Positions 25,415 through 34,294 of a stretch of DNA of 64,000 bases are shown here, one piece after another. Made by a program: the position numbers and the translations under genes. Numbering within the stretch: position 1 is the stretch's first letter; every line of letters begins with the position of its first letter. The DNA is taken from positions 914,001 through 978,000 of the forward strand of contig NZ_JAOWKY010000001.1 of NCBI RefSeq assembly GCF_025751435.1, in the 5' to 3' direction. The stretch is from Albidovulum marisflavi (GTDB lineage Bacteria; Pseudomonadota; Alphaproteobacteria; Rhodobacterales; Rhodobacteraceae). Under the pieces are notes generated by a model that saw only the letters and a program-made list of their open reading frames with translations, was not told the DNA's origin and made no database searches.

Positions 25415-26968
25415 CTAGCCGGTCAGTTCCGCCCTGAGCATCCGCCTGAGGATCTTGCCCGAGGCCGATTTTGGGATCGCGCCCACGAAGTGGATGGTGC
25501 GGGGCAGCTTGTAGTGCGCAAGCCGCGCGGACAGATGCGCCGCCACCTGATCCGCATCGACGGTGGCGCCCGGCGCGCGCACGAGGAAGGCCACCGGCAC
25601 CTCTCCGGCCTCGTCATCCGGAACGCCGATGACGGCCGCATCGGCGACGCCCGGACACGACTGCAACTCTGCCTCGACTTCCGCTGGGGCGACCTGGAAA
25701 CCCTTGACCTTGATCAATTCCTTCAGGCGGTCGTGGATGAAAAGGTAACCGTCTTCGTCGTAAGCCGCGATGTCCCCGGTCCTGAGCCAGCCGCCCGGAA
25801 CAAGGGTTGCGGCCGTGGCCTCGGCGTTGTTCAGGTAGCCCTTCATGACCTGCGGCCCGCGCACCCAAAGCTCGCCAACCTCCCCGACGCCAAGGTCGCT
25901 TCCGGTTTCCGGATCGACGATGCGGCATTCGGTCGAGGGCGCCGTCTGGCCCGCCGAGCCGGGGCGCCCGCGCATCCGGGCGCTCAAATGGCTGACAGGG
26001 CTCATCTCGGTCATGCCGTAACCCTGTTCGCAGCGCACGCCCAACCGCGCCTCGACCGCGTTGGACAGCGGTGCACCAAGAGGTGCGGCCCCCGAAAACA
26101 CATACTGGAGCGACGACAGGTCGTAGTTGTCGACCAACGGATGCTTGGCCAGCGCCAATGCCACGGGGGGCACGACAAAGACCTGTTTCGTTCGGTGGTC
26201 CTGAAGGAGCTTCAGGAACAACTCCAGATCGAACCGCGGCATCGTGACGACGCCGGCGCCCGCCGCCAGATAAAGGTTCATGAGCACGGTCATACCGTAG
26301 ATGTGGAAGAAGGGAAGAAAGCCCACCGTCCATTCCTCGGCGGCGATCGGGCGGGCGTGATTGGTCTGATCGACATTCGCCACGAGGTTCCGGTGGGTCA
26401 GCATCACGCCCTTGGGCAGGCCCGTCGTTCCCGATGAATAGGGCAGGACAAGCGTATCGTTCTCCACGTCCACAGGGACCTGTTGCACCAAGGGCGGTCC
26501 CATGAGTTCGCTGAAGGGCGCGGTCCCGGCGGCGTCCCCCAGGGCGAAGATTTCGCGCACGCGGGTTCCCTCGGCACCCGCGATGGCGGTTTCGGCAAAG
26601 GCCGGCAGCGTGATCAGGATCTCTGCGCCGGCGTCGGTCAACTGGTGGTGCAGTTCTGCCGCGGTGTATGTCGGGTTTACCGTTGTGACAGTCGCGCCCG
26701 CCCAGGCCGTGCCGTGAAAGCACGCGAAATACTCCGGCAGGTTCGGCAGCATGATGGCGACAGCGCGGCCCGGCCCGATGCCGCGCTGGCGAAGGCCGCC
26801 GGCAAGCGCGCGGGTGCCGTCGACCAGTTCCCCCGCAGTGACGCGCCGCCCGGTCGGCCCGTCGATCATGGCATCGCGATCGCGATCGGCCAGGCCCTGG
26901 AACACCCGCTGCGTGATGGTCAGGCCGCTTGTCTCGATCTCTCCGAACGGGCTGGAAAACGTCGACAT
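25415..26968 (-). CDS. AMP-dependent acyl-CoA synthetase (4-coumarate-CoA ligase type)
   Basis: A 517-residue adenylate-forming ligase. Motifs in order: LPYSSGTTGLPKGVMLTHRN (phosphate loop), GYGMTEMSPVSH, WLRTGDIAAYDEDGYLFIHDRLKELIKVKGFQV (hinge), and the catalytic Lys in PKSASGKILRR near the C-terminus. It activates a carboxylic acid with ATP and couples it to CoA; the sequence pattern is nearest to phenylpropanoid/medium-chain ligases. ATG 26968 is preceded by AAGGAGATTGCC. It is 85 bases downstream of a RidA gene and upstream of the amidohydrolase. Confidence 0.9.
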   Translation of the reverse strand: MSTFSSPFGEIETSGLTITQRVFQGLADRDRDAMIDGPTGRRVTAGELVDGTRALAGGLRQRGIGPGRAVAIMLPNLPEYFACFHGTAWAGATVTTVNPTYTAAELHHQLTDAGAEILITLPAFAETAIAGAEGTRVREIFALGDAAGTAPFSELMGPPLVQQVPVDVENDTLVLPYSSGTTGLPKGVMLTHRNLVANVDQTNHARPIAAEEWTVGFLPFFHIYGMTVLMNLYLAAGAGVVTMPRFDLELFLKLLQDHRTKQVFVVPPVALALAKHPLVDNYDLSSLQYVFSGAAPLGAPLSNAVEARLGVRCEQGYGMTEMSPVSHLSARMRGRPGSAGQTAPSTECRIVDPETGSDLGVGEVGELWVRGPQVMKGYLNNAEATAATLVPGGWLRTGDIAAYDEDGYLFIHDRLKELIKVKGFQVAPAEVEAELQSCPGVADAAVIGVPDDEAGEVPVAFLVRAPGATVDADQVAAHLSARLAHYKLPRTIHFVGAIPKSASGKILRRMLRAELTG

Positions 26969-27053
26969 GGCAATCTCCTTCCGGCAACCGCATCCGCACA
27001 ACTGCGGCAAGAGCACCACGGTTTTCACCGCAGGCGGCGTCAAACCGGCCGGG

Positions 27054-27467
27054 TCAGCCGCCTTGGTCGCGCCAGCCGGCGATGATCGCGTCGACCTCAA
27101 GCTCGACCAGCCATTCCGGGTTCACGAAACGGGTGACGGCCATGATCGTGTCCACCGGGCGGATGTCGCGGAAATATTCCTTGCGCACGTCGATCGCTTC
27201 CTTCCAGCGCGTGATGTCCGTGAGGATCACGCGGGTCCGCACGACGTCGCCCAGGCCCGATCCGGCGCTGATCAAGGCGTCTTCTATGATCTCGATGCAG
27301 CGTCTTGTCTGGGCTGCCACATCGCCGATCCCCACGGTCTTGCCGTCCGGCCCCACGGGTGCGGTCCCTCCAACCGAGATGTAGGGGCCGACGCGGACGG
27401 CGCGGGAAAACCCCACCACCGCCTCCATCGGGTTGCCGTTCGAGATCAATTCCCGGTCATATCCCAT
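27054..27467 (-). CDS. RidA/YjgF-family protein (second copy)
   Basis: A 137-residue RidA homologue: SRAVRVGPYISVGGTAPVGPDGKT is the strand and loop that forms the trimer interface, and IMAVTRFVNPEWLVELEVDAI is the C-terminal part. The catalytic Arg position reads VTRFVNPEWLVE, the variant seen in RidA families other than the archetype. Probably acts on a reactive imine or a related carbonyl product. GGGAG precedes ATG 27467. Lies upstream of the acyl-CoA ligase, perhaps in the same operon. Confidence 0.87.
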   Translation of the reverse strand: MGYDRELISNGNPMEAVVGFSRAVRVGPYISVGGTAPVGPDGKTVGIGDVAAQTRRCIEIIEDALISAGSGLGDVVRTRVILTDITRWKEAIDVRKEYFRDIRPVDTIMAVTRFVNPEWLVELEVDAIIAGWRDQGG

Positions 27468-27585
27468 GTGCGATCTCCCGCCTTCCCGGCAGGGTAGCAC
27501 GGACTCGGCCAAATCGTCGCCAGATATGTGGGTGCGGAACCGCCGGGTCGGGCGGTTCAGCGGATCGGGGGCGCGGCTCGGCTTG

Positions 27586-28461
27586 TCAGTTGATCAGCCC
27601 GGCGTGGCGCATCGCGGCGTCGATTCGGGCCTTCGTCGCGTCGAGCAGGCCGGTCAACGGCAGGCGCACGTCCTCGGCGCACAGTCCAAGGCGGGAAAGC
27701 CCGTATTTCGCGCCGCACAGGCCCGGCTCGATGAAAATCGCCTCGTGCAGGGGCATCAGCCGGTCCTGGTATTCAAGCGCCTTGGCGTAATCCCCGCGCA
27801 GCGTCGCGTCCTGGAACTCTGCGCAAAGCCGGGGCGCGACGTTAGCGGTGACCGAGATGCAGCCGACGCCGCCATGCGCGTTGAAGCCAAGCGCGGTCGC
27901 GTCCTCGCCTGAAAGCTGAATGAAATCGGCGCCGCAGGCGGCGCGCTGCTGGCTGACCCGCTCGATCTTGCCGGTCGCGTCCTTCACGCCGACGATGCGG
28001 GGCAGCTTGGCCAGCTCGCCCATCGTTTCCGGCGTCATGTCCACGACGGAACGGCCGGGGATGTTGTAGATCACGATCGGCAGGTTGCTTGCGTCGTGCA
28101 TCGCCTTGAAATGCGCGTAAAGACCGCGCTGCGTGGGCTTGTTGTAGTAGGGCGTCACGACCAGCGCGGCGTCGGCGCCCGCGCGTTCGGCCTCGCGGAT
28201 CAGGAAGATCCCTTCCTCGGTCGAGTTCGAGCCGGCTCCGGCGATCACCGGGATTCGGCCGGCGGCGGCCTTCACCACCTCTTCGATCACGCGGATATGC
28301 TCTTCGTGGGAAAGCGTCGGGCTTTCGCCGGTCGTGCCCACCGGTACGAGGCCGTGGCTGCCTTCGGCGACATGCCAGTCCACGAGTTTCTTGAGCGTGT
28401 CCAGATCCAGCTCGCCGTTCTTGAACGGCGTGACGAGGGCTGGGAAGGACCCTTTGAACAT
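27586..28461 (-). CDS. dapA: 4-hydroxy-tetrahydrodipicolinate synthase
   Basis: Condenses pyruvate and aspartate semialdehyde in lysine/diaminopimelate synthesis. The 291-residue TIM barrel has [27 protein letters not shown], the Tyr in [17 protein letters not shown] and the Schiff-base Lys in [18 protein letters not shown] 28461 follows AAGGAGCG. It is divergent from the lytic transglycosylase slt; diaminopimelate feeds peptidoglycan, which fits the neighbour. The 118 bases to the RidA gene hold a hairpin (GAACCGCC/GGCGGTTC) without a U-run. Confidence 0.95.
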   Translation of the reverse strand: MFKGSFPALVTPFKNGELDLDTLKKLVDWHVAEGSHGLVPVGTTGESPTLSHEEHIRVIEEVVKAAAGRIPVIAGAGSNSTEEGIFLIREAERAGADAALVVTPYYNKPTQRGLYAHFKAMHDASNLPIVIYNIPGRSVVDMTPETMGELAKLPRIVGVKDATGKIERVSQQRAACGADFIQLSGEDATALGFNAHGGVGCISVTANVAPRLCAEFQDATLRGDYAKALEYQDRLMPLHEAIFIEPGLCGAKYGLSRLGLCAEDVRLPLTGLLDATKARIDAAMRHAGLIN

Positions 28462-28611
28462 GACACGCTCCTTTGATGGTCTGGGCTTGAATCGCCCGGT
28501 TGAAAACGGGCGGAACCTAGCCGTAGTCGAGGGGATTGCCAAGTTTGTGTGTTGCGGTCGCGCGTAGGGCCGGTAGGATTGCGGAAAAACACGAAGCAGT
28601 CGCAGAAAACC

Positions 28612-30540
28612 ATGATCCGCAGCCTAGTCCTTGCCGCGTCCCTGACGCTTTCCTTCACATCTCCGTTGCGTGCGGACGATCCCGCGATAATGGCGCTTGC
28701 GATGCGCGCGGCAGCCTCGGGGGACTGGTCCGCGGCGATGGGGCAGGCGGCGCGATCGGGTCCGCTTGCGCAGGCCATCGTCGAGTGGCAGCGGCTTCGC
28801 GATGGCGAAGGCGGCTTTTCGGACTATGTCGCATTCCTGTCGCGGTTCCCGGACTGGCCCGGCCTGCCGCTTCTGCGCAAGAAGGGCGAGGCTATCGCCG
28901 CCGGCCAGGATCCCGCGGCCGTCATCGCCTATTTCCGCCCCCAGGCGCCCCAGACCGGCACGGGCAGCCTGGCCTATGCCGCAGCGCTTGAGGCCAGCGG
29001 GGCCCACGGCCAGGCACGTGACGAAATCGTTCGGGCCTGGCGCAGCCTGTCGCTGACCGCCGACGAACATGCGGCCTTCCTTGACCGCTATGGCGCGGTG
29101 CTGGCCGATCATCACGACGGCCGGACTGCGGTTCTGCTTCGGGCGGGGTTGACGGGTGACGCCCGGCGGATGCTGGCCTTGGCAAGCCCCTACACGCGCG
29201 CGGTCGCTGCGGCGCGCATCGCACTTCAGGACGACGAAAAGGGCGTGGACGGGCTGATCGCAGCGCTGCCTGATTCAGCAGTGAGTTCAGGCGGGCTGGC
29301 CTACGATCGCTTTCGCTGGCGCATCCGCCGTGACCTTTACGACAGCGCGGACGAGCTGCTGCTGGAGCGGTCGCAAAACGTTGCCGCGCTTGGCGACCCG
29401 GACCAGTGGGCAGACTGGCGCCGCAAGCTTGCGCGCAAGGAGATGCGCGAAGGGGACGCAGGCCGCGCCTACCGTCTTGCCGCCGAACATCATCTGACCT
29501 CGGGCGAGGATTACGCCGACCTGGAATGGCTGGCCGGCTACATCGCACTGCGGAAACTGGGCAAGGCTGAAACCGCACTGAAGCACTTCACCCGGTTCGA
29601 GGCCGCTGTTTCCAGCCCGATCAGCCTGGCGCGCGCAAACTACTGGGAAGGGCGCGCCTACGAGGCGATGGGACGCAAGGCCGAAGCGCAGGCCGCCTAT
29701 GCCGAAGGCGCCCGCTACCAGACCGCGTTCTACGGCCTTCTTTCGGCGGAGAAGGTCGGGTTGCCGCTGCCGCAAGGCATGGCTGGGGGCGAGACATATC
29801 CGGACTGGCGCGGCGCGTCCTTCGCGGGGTCAACCGTGTTCCAGGCCGCCCAGCTCTTGCAGGCGTCGGGTGACAGGACGCTGGCGCTGAGGTTCCTGTT
29901 GCACCTGTCCGAAAGCCTGCCGGGGCAGGACATCGCGCGGCTGGCCGGCCTGGCGCTTGACTGGCGCGACGCGAACACCGCACTGCTGCTGGCCAAGGCC
30001 GCGGCCGACAAGGGAGTGATCCTGCCGACCGCCTACTTTCCGACGAACGGCATCGAGAAGCTGAAGCTGCCGATCGCACCCGAACTGGCGCTTGCCATCG
30101 CGCGGCGCGAAAGCGAGTTCAACCCGACGGCCGTTTCGCATGTGGGCGCGCGCGGGCTCATGCAGGTGATGCCCGCCACCGCCAAGAAGGTCGCGGGCGA
30201 CATCGGGATCGGCTATGACCTGGCCAAGCTGAGCAGCGACTGGGAATACAACGCGCAGATCGGCAGCGCCTACCTGGCCGGCCTGGTCGCGGAGTTCGGG
30301 TCTTCGCCGGTGCTTGTGGCCGCTGGATACAACGCAGGGCCGGGCCGACCGCGCCAATGGATCGGTGCTTTTGGCGACCCCAGGTCGGACCAGGTGGACG
30401 TGGTCGACTGGATCGAGGCGATCCCTTTCCGGGAAACCCAGAATTACGTCATGCGCGTCGCCGAAAGCCTGCCGATTTACCGGATGCGTCTTGGCGGCAC
30501 GGCGGACAAGTCGTTCACGGATCTGTTGAAGGGCCGCTGA
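28612..30540 (+). CDS. slt: Soluble lytic murein transglycosylase
   Basis: Cleaves the glycan strand of peptidoglycan, forming anhydromuramic ends, in the periplasm. The 642-residue protein has a signal peptide ([21 protein letters not shown]), a long alpha-helical superhelix with TPR-like hairpins, and a C-terminal SLT domain with [24 protein letters not shown] (catalytic Glu near residue 500) and [10 protein letters not shown]. The ATG at 28612 gives the signal peptide; an in-frame GTG further upstream is not needed. Its end overlaps the convergent EamA gene by 26 bases. Confidence 0.93.
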   Translation: MIRSLVLAASLTLSFTSPLRADDPAIMALAMRAAASGDWSAAMGQAARSGPLAQAIVEWQRLRDGEGGFSDYVAFLSRFPDWPGLPLLRKKGEAIAAGQDPAAVIAYFRPQAPQTGTGSLAYAAALEASGAHGQARDEIVRAWRSLSLTADEHAAFLDRYGAVLADHHDGRTAVLLRAGLTGDARRMLALASPYTRAVAAARIALQDDEKGVDGLIAALPDSAVSSGGLAYDRFRWRIRRDLYDSADELLLERSQNVAALGDPDQWADWRRKLARKEMREGDAGRAYRLAAEHHLTSGEDYADLEWLAGYIALRKLGKAETALKHFTRFEAAVSSPISLARANYWEGRAYEAMGRKAEAQAAYAEGARYQTAFYGLLSAEKVGLPLPQGMAGGETYPDWRGASFAGSTVFQAAQLLQASGDRTLALRFLLHLSESLPGQDIARLAGLALDWRDANTALLLAKAAADKGVILPTAYFPTNGIEKLKLPIAPELALAIARRESEFNPTAVSHVGARGLMQVMPATAKKVAGDIGIGYDLAKLSSDWEYNAQIGSAYLAGLVAEFGSSPVLVAAGYNAGPGRPRQWIGAFGDPRSDQVDVVDWIEAIPFRETQNYVMRVAESLPIYRMRLGGTADKSFTDLLKGR

Positions 30541-31432
30541 GGCCTGCGCCTTGACGCGCGGCTCGGGATGAACGGACCCGGGCACGCCAGAGCGTGAACA
30601 GCCCGGCGGCGACGACGATGCCGGCGCCGATCAGGACGTTCGTCCGCAGCGTCTCGCCGAAGATGAAGATCCCCAGGAAAGACGCGGCGGGAAGCTGGAA
30701 ATAGGCGAAGGGCTGGATCGAGCTTGCCTCGGCAACGGCATAGGCCCGGATCAGAAGGTAATGCGCGGTGGCGCCCGAAATGCACAGCATGGCCATGAAC
30801 CCCCAGTCCGCCGGGGTCATCGGTTCCCAGAACCACAGGCCGATCGACGTCATCACGACGCCCCCGCTGATGCCCGTCCAGAAGTAGCTGACGGCGGCGC
30901 TGTCCTTGCGCGCGACATAGCGGGTCAGAAGCCCGTAAAGCGCGAACATGAAGGATGCCACGACCGGTATCAGCGCATTGGGTGAAAACACCGTCACGCC
31001 CGGATCAAGGATGACCAGCACACCGACGAAACCCACGCCGATCGCCGCCCATCGCCGCCAGCCGACCGCTTCGCCCAGAACCGGACCCGAAAGGGCCGCC
31101 ACGATCAGGGGATAGGCAGCGAAGATCGCGTGGGCCTCGATCAGGCCAAGACGCGTGAAGGCCACGACCATCACGCAGATCTCGGCGACCAGCAGGACGC
31201 CGCGAAAGATCTGTAGCGCGGGATAACCCGTTCGCACCGCGGCGCGAAACCCGCCCGCCTGCCGATAGGCGACCCATGTCACGAAGGCGGCAAAGAACCA
31301 GTAGCGGATCATCACCACCATGAAGACGTTGTAGGTTTCGGCCAGATGGCGCGAAAGCGCGTCCTGCGCCGAGAAGATCAGGGCGGCCCCGATCATCAGT
31401 AAAATGCCGGCGCGCTGGTTGGTGGGGGTCAT
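30515..31432 (-). CDS. EamA/RhaT-family drug/metabolite transporter
   Basis: A 305-residue inner-membrane protein with about ten helices and two EamA repeats: the first from ILLMIGAALIFSAQDALSRHLA, the second from PVVASFMFALYGLLTRYVARKD to ETLRTNVLIGAGIVVAAGLF. Such transporters export or import small metabolites; the substrate is unknown. The ATG overlaps the stop of mnmD (ATGA). The C-terminal basic tail overlaps the end of slt on the other strand. Confidence 0.88.
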   Translation of the reverse strand: MTPTNQRAGILLMIGAALIFSAQDALSRHLAETYNVFMVVMIRYWFFAAFVTWVAYRQAGGFRAAVRTGYPALQIFRGVLLVAEICVMVVAFTRLGLIEAHAIFAAYPLIVAALSGPVLGEAVGWRRWAAIGVGFVGVLVILDPGVTVFSPNALIPVVASFMFALYGLLTRYVARKDSAAVSYFWTGISGGVVMTSIGLWFWEPMTPADWGFMAMLCISGATAHYLLIRAYAVAEASSIQPFAYFQLPAASFLGIFIFGETLRTNVLIGAGIVVAAGLFTLWRARVRSSRAARQGAGLSGPSTDP

Positions 31433-32115
31433 GTCGTTCCGCAAAGCTTGCCACGGCTCATGTGGCGTTTGTGGCCGAAGCCTTTGGTGCGCTCTACCTG
31501 AAAGCCCGCCGACTGCAAGGACCTGCGCACGAATCCGGCGGCGGTGTAGGTGGCGAAGGTGCCGCCCTCTGCCGTGTGGCGGGCGACCTCGCGCATCAGG
31601 CGGTCTTCCCACAACTCGGGGTTCTTTGCCGGTGAGAAGCCATCCAGGAACCAGGCGTCCGCCCGGCCCGTCCATCGCGGCAGGGTCTGGCGCGCGTCGC
31701 CTTCAACGATCTCGACTTCGACCGGGCCAAGGGCGAAGCGTCGCCGTCCCGCGCGCCAGGCGGTCAGAAGCGGCCCGGCGCGGGACGCGGCTTCAGGGAA
31801 AGACGCCAGCGCGCGCTCCATGTCCGGGGCTGGCATCGGAAATGCCTCGAAGCTTGTGTAGAAAAGCCGCCCCGGCGCGCCCTGCGCTTCCAGCGCCATC
31901 AAGGTTGCAAGCAGGTTCAGCCCTGTTCCGAAACCAAGCTCGGCGATGCGGAAACCGTCGCGGAAGCGGCTGGGCAGGCCATTGCCGGCCAGGAACACGT
32001 GACGGGTTTCAGCCAGCCCATCGGTCAACGAGAAATAGGGGTCGTCGAACAGGCTCGAGACCGGTGTGCCGCCCCGTTGCCAGTCCACCCGTTCACTCTG
32101 GTCCTTCGCCGGCAT
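31429..32115 (-). CDS. mnmD: tRNA (mnm5s2U34) methyltransferase, MnmD (MnmC N-terminal domain alone)
   Basis: A 228-residue SAM-dependent methyltransferase that performs the last methylation of the wobble uridine modification mnm5s2U. Motifs are TDGLAETRHVFLAGNGLPSRF at the start, AELGFGTGLNLLAT (SAM), WFLDGFSPAKNPELWEDRLM and FATYTAAGFVRRSLQSAGF. In enterobacteria this domain is fused to an FAD oxidase in MnmC; here it is a single-domain protein. A DAO-type FAD oxidoreductase gene is divergent only 44 bases away. Confidence 0.9.
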   Translation of the reverse strand: MPAKDQSERVDWQRGGTPVSSLFDDPYFSLTDGLAETRHVFLAGNGLPSRFRDGFRIAELGFGTGLNLLATLMALEAQGAPGRLFYTSFEAFPMPAPDMERALASFPEAASRAGPLLTAWRAGRRRFALGPVEVEIVEGDARQTLPRWTGRADAWFLDGFSPAKNPELWEDRLMREVARHTAEGGTFATYTAAGFVRRSLQSAGFQVERTKGFGHKRHMSRGKLCGTT

Positions 32116-32159
32116 CTGTCCTAACCCTTCGGATCAGGAGTTAGGCGAAGGACGGACCG

Positions 32160-33206
32160 GTGGCAATCGCGGAAGTCACAGTGATGGGCGGGGGCATCTT
32201 CGGGCTTGCCATCGCCTGGGAATGCTGCCGCCGCGGCGCGGCCGTCCGCCTGATTGAGCGCGAGCGGATCGGCGCGGGGTCTTCCGGCGGCATCGTCGGC
32301 GCGCTTGCCCCGCATGTCCCCGAACAGTGGAACCCGAAAAAGCAGTTTCAGCTGGAAAGCCTGCTCATGGCCGAGGCTTTCTGGCAGGGCGTGTCGCGGG
32401 CGGGCGGCGTGGATCCCGGCTATGGCCGCCTGGGCCGGTTGCAGCCAGTCGGTGACGACGCGGCGCTGGCGCTGGCGCAAGAACGCGGCCGTGGCGCAGA
32501 GGATCTGTGGCGGGGGCAGGCCGTGTGGCGGCTGGTGCGGGGCGACGCGCATCACGGCTGGGCGCCCGAAAGCGCGACCGGATGGCTGATCGAGGACACG
32601 CTTTCCGCCCGCCTGCACCCGCGTCGCGCAAGCCAGGCGCTGGTCGCCGCGATCCGCGCCAATGGCGGCGCGGTCGAGATCGACGCAGCGGCAGAACCAG
32701 ATGGGCGGGTCGTCTGGGCGACGGGGGCGCCGGGCCTGGACGACCTGTCGGCCGCGTTCGGCCGCGCGGTCGGCGCGGGCGTTAAGGGACAGGCCGCGCT
32801 TTTTGCCTGCGACGCCGCGGGCAGGCCGCAGCTGTTCGCGGACGGGTTGCACGTGGTTCCCCATTCTGATGGCACGGTCGCGGTCGGGTCGACCTCGGAA
32901 CGCGAGTTCGAGGATGGGCGAGCGGTCGACGACCGGCTGCAACCCCTGATCGACAAGGTTCGGATCCTGTGCCCGGCGCTGGCCCGCGCACCCTTGCTGG
33001 AACGCTGGGCAGGTGTCCGGCCCAGATCGAAAAGCCGGGCGCCGATGCTTGGCGGCTGGCCGGGCCGGGACGGGCACTTCATCGCGAACGGGGGCTTCAA
33101 GATCGGCTTCGGCATGGCCCCGAAGGTCGCGGAGGTCATGGCCGACCTTGTGCTGGAAGGCCGTGATGCGATCCCCGCGGGTTTCCGGGTGGAGGACAAC
33201 CTGTAG
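32160..33206 (+). CDS. DAO-family FAD-dependent oxidoreductase, possible MnmC(o)-like partner of MnmD
   Basis: 348 residues with VTVMGGGIFGLAIAWECCRRGAAV (FAD-binding Rossmann motif), GAGSSGGIVGALAPHVPEQWN, LQPVGDDAALALA, and the C-terminal RWAGVRPRSKSRAPMLGG followed by ANGGFKIGFGMAPKVAEVMADLVL. It is shorter than typical D-amino acid dehydrogenases. GTG start with AGGACGG upstream. Its divergent position next to mnmD raises the possibility that it carries out the oxidative step (cmnm5 to nm5) supplied in MnmC by its C-terminal FAD domain. That is inference; other amine oxidase roles remain possible. Confidence 0.75.
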   Translation: MAIAEVTVMGGGIFGLAIAWECCRRGAAVRLIERERIGAGSSGGIVGALAPHVPEQWNPKKQFQLESLLMAEAFWQGVSRAGGVDPGYGRLGRLQPVGDDAALALAQERGRGAEDLWRGQAVWRLVRGDAHHGWAPESATGWLIEDTLSARLHPRRASQALVAAIRANGGAVEIDAAAEPDGRVVWATGAPGLDDLSAAFGRAVGAGVKGQAALFACDAAGRPQLFADGLHVVPHSDGTVAVGSTSEREFEDGRAVDDRLQPLIDKVRILCPALARAPLLERWAGVRPRSKSRAPMLGGWPGRDGHFIANGGFKIGFGMAPKVAEVMADLVLEGRDAIPAGFRVEDNL

Positions 33207-33316
33207 CGCGAAGGCGTTGGCGGGGTACAGTCAGGCCGGCTGGGACGACACGCAGGCAGAGCAGGGAGCCGATCTGGCGCACCCGCGCTGTTTTTCCGCG
33301 CTTGGCTCAGCGCGCT

Positions 33317-34162
33317 TCAGACCCGTCGCGCAAAGGTCAGGCTGGTTGGGCGGTCATATCCGTCGTGGGCGGTCTCTGCGGTCTTTTGAAACCCCATAGA
33401 TTGGAAGGCGTGCTGGTTTTCGGTCAGCTCGACGCGGACCTGAAGCTCAAGCATCGACAGCCCAAGCGCCCTTGCGCGGCTTGCCGCATGGTCTACCAGT
33501 TCGCGTGCAAGCCCTTGCCCGCGGAAGCGGTCATCGACGGCAAGCTTGCCCAGATACAGCCGGTCGCCCTGAAGCGTCAGAAAGATGCAGGCAATCGGGC
33601 TGCCCAGATCCTCGATGACCCAAACCTCTCCGGCGCGTGCCTGTTCGGCGATGGCGCCGGGCGTCAGGCGATGCATGGACGAAGGCGGGTCGATGCGGCC
33701 ATCCATGGAGTCGAAGGCATGGCGGACCAGGGACAGGACCGTCCCCATGTCCTCATCCGGCGACAGCCGGCGGGGCTTGCGCTGAACGGGCAACCCGTCG
33801 GCCAAATGAATCCAGGGCACGCGCTCGTTCCAATGCGCGTGGAAGGTCGGCGCAAAGCCTGCGGGATCATCGAGTGTGGCGGCGTACAGGTCGATCTCAT
33901 TGCGACGGGTGGGGCTTTGATAGGCCATCTGCGTGCCGCAGGCGCGGCAGAAGAATCGCGCCACGCCGGGGCTGCTTTCCCGCATCGCCGGCGCATCGCC
34001 TGTCCAGCGGAAGCGGACATGATCCACCGCCAGAAAACTGGTGAAGGGGGACGCGGTCGCACGCCTGCAGCTGTCGCAATGGCAATGTCCCTGCCAGTTG
34101 GGCGCGCCGTCGAACGCATAGCGCACCACACCGCAAAGGCACCGCCCCGATCCGCCGTCCAT
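33317..34162 (-). CDS. GFA (CENP-V-like) zinc domain fused to GNAT acetyltransferase
   Basis: About 281 residues with two domains. Residues 1-125 form a GFA/glutathione-dependent formaldehyde-activating zinc domain: C8 and C10 in CLCG, C27/C29/C32 in CHCDSC, and C72/C75 in FCRACG. Residues 165-281 form a GNAT domain with YLGKLAVDDRFRGQGLARELVDHAASRA (acetyl-CoA loop RGQG) and LELQVRVELTENQHAFQSMGF. ATG 34162 gives a normal GFA start. The N-terminal half is colinear with the stand-alone GFA gene at 55638. Function of the fusion unknown. Confidence 0.88.
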   Translation of the reverse strand: MDGGSGRCLCGVVRYAFDGAPNWQGHCHCDSCRRATASPFTSFLAVDHVRFRWTGDAPAMRESSPGVARFFCRACGTQMAYQSPTRRNEIDLYAATLDDPAGFAPTFHAHWNERVPWIHLADGLPVQRKPRRLSPDEDMGTVLSLVRHAFDSMDGRIDPPSSMHRLTPGAIAEQARAGEVWVIEDLGSPIACIFLTLQGDRLYLGKLAVDDRFRGQGLARELVDHAASRARALGLSMLELQVRVELTENQHAFQSMGFQKTAETAHDGYDRPTSLTFARRV

Positions 34163-34294
34163 GTCCGCCCCCGCTGCCAGTTCGCGGCGATTAGGCGCGC
34201 GGGGGTGCTCCGGGTCAAGACCCCGTGCCAAGAGCGACAGCGCGGAAATCCGCCATATCTTGTGGAAAACCGCGCGAAATGACCGATATCCGGG

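Noticed and set aside
24995-26437. A 480-codon plus-strand frame across the amidohydrolase and acyl-CoA ligase genes
   Set aside because: It is antisense to two genes with full motif sets and shows only low-complexity sequence.
27535-27575. Hairpin GAACCGCC/GGCGGTTC between RidA and dapA as a terminator
   Set aside because: No U-run on either strand and GC-rich flanks; too weak to call.
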